Positions 55,024 to 55,263 of a stretch of DNA of 55,263 nucleotides are shown piece after piece. The DNA is from Deinococcus aquatilis DSM 23025 (lineage in GTDB: Bacteria; Deinococcota; Deinococci; Deinococcales; Deinococcaceae), in contig NZ_KB899727.1 of the NCBI RefSeq assembly GCF_000378445.1, forward strand, positions 1-55,263, written 5' to 3'. Positions within the stretch are counted from its first letter, which is position 1. Each line of letters begins with the position of its first letter. The position numbers and the translations under genes are program-made. Under the pieces are notes generated by a model, which saw only the letters and a program-made list of their open reading frames with translations, made no database searches and was not told the origin of the DNA.

Positions 55024-55263
55024 GACGGGCAGGCTCGGGTCAGGTTGCAGAGCGCGGCAATGAGTTGAACCCGGAGGGCGAAGCGACGCCGCCGATGTCG
55101 GTAGACGCCCTTCAACACGCGAAAGATCTTCATCCGCCGAATGACATGTTCAATGCCCTGCCGGGTATGCGCCAGCACACGGTTTTCTTGGCGTTGGTCG
55201 GCGGAGAGGGGCGACGCTCGCGTCGCCTTATGGGTGGTGATGGCGTGCCCGTGGGTTCTCCAG
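55020..55263 (-). mobile_element. IS5-type DDE transposase, C-terminal part, cut by window edge
   Basis: Reading the minus strand from the window edge gives about 80 residues ending at TGA 55020-55022: HGHAITTHKATRASPLSADQRQENRVLAHTRQGIEHVIRRMKIFRVLKGVYRHRRRRFALRVQLIAALCNL. The ADQRxENRxLAxxRxxxEHxIRRxKIFR block, with the Glu of the DDE triad, is typical of IS5-group transposases (DDE_Tnp_4 superfamily). The IS end is probably near 55002-55018, where AGACCTCTTGCGAAAG reads as a terminal inverted repeat, but the partner end lies outside the window. Any frameshift or inactivation upstream cannot be judged. Confidence 0.75.

Overview
The window looks like a chromosomal segment of a Deinococcus species. 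The evidence is high GC with strong GC3 bias, a V/A-type ATPase operon in the Thermus/Deinococcus order (G-I-K-E-C-F-A-B-D), a FrnE-type DsbA protein with a second C-terminal Cys pair, a poxvirus-type topoisomerase IB, and many genes with a TAnnnT -10 box about six bases before the start codon (leaderless transcription).

Layout. 1-3.6 kb: 3' part of ftsH, then a redox pair (frnE and msrB, divergent) and a small secreted SH3/Excalibur protein. 3.7-10.2 kb: carB (minus strand), a membrane diguanylate cyclase, a LysE/ArgO-type exporter and a class I aminotransferase. 10.2-12 kb: three tandem paralogous secreted beta-rich proteins, two of them followed by nearly identical terminators. 12-20.2 kb: an arginine cluster (argG, argH, an ArgA-like acetyltransferase) interleaved with a DinB-fold protein, several GNAT acetyltransferases (one fused to a HIT domain, one with a low-GC tail) and an AlkD-like DNA glycosylase. 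argG has a promoter overlapped by what look like two tandem ARG boxes spaced 21 bp centre to centre. 20.2-23.4 kb: a secreted DUF3352-like protein and carA.

23.5-38 kb: a 14.5 kb same-strand locus of five secreted proteins built from DUF11-type Ig-like domains. It includes a 1640-residue protein with a beta-barrel-like C-terminal third. Ahead of it lie a strong promoter, a structured leader with an intrinsic terminator, and a short ORF that runs through the terminator into the first gene's start. This is the best candidate for an undescribed system: a surface or outer-membrane assembly under possible attenuation control.

38.2-43.5 kb: ung, topIB, an FMN-dependent alpha-hydroxy-acid oxidase, DUF427, a conserved hypothetical, pth and a DUF4126 membrane protein. 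43.8-45.5 kb: PII-amtB nitrogen operon. 45.9-54.6 kb: the complete V/A-ATPase operon, interrupted by two imperfect hairpin repeats. 54.6-55.3 kb: an AT-richer stretch ending in the 3' part of an IS5-type transposase cut by the window edge.

The genes cover arginine/pyrimidine supply (carAB, argGH, argA-like), redox and DNA repair (frnE, msrB, ung, alkD-like, topIB), nitrogen uptake, energy coupling and a large cell-surface locus. No tRNA, rRNA, CRISPR array or prophage was seen.
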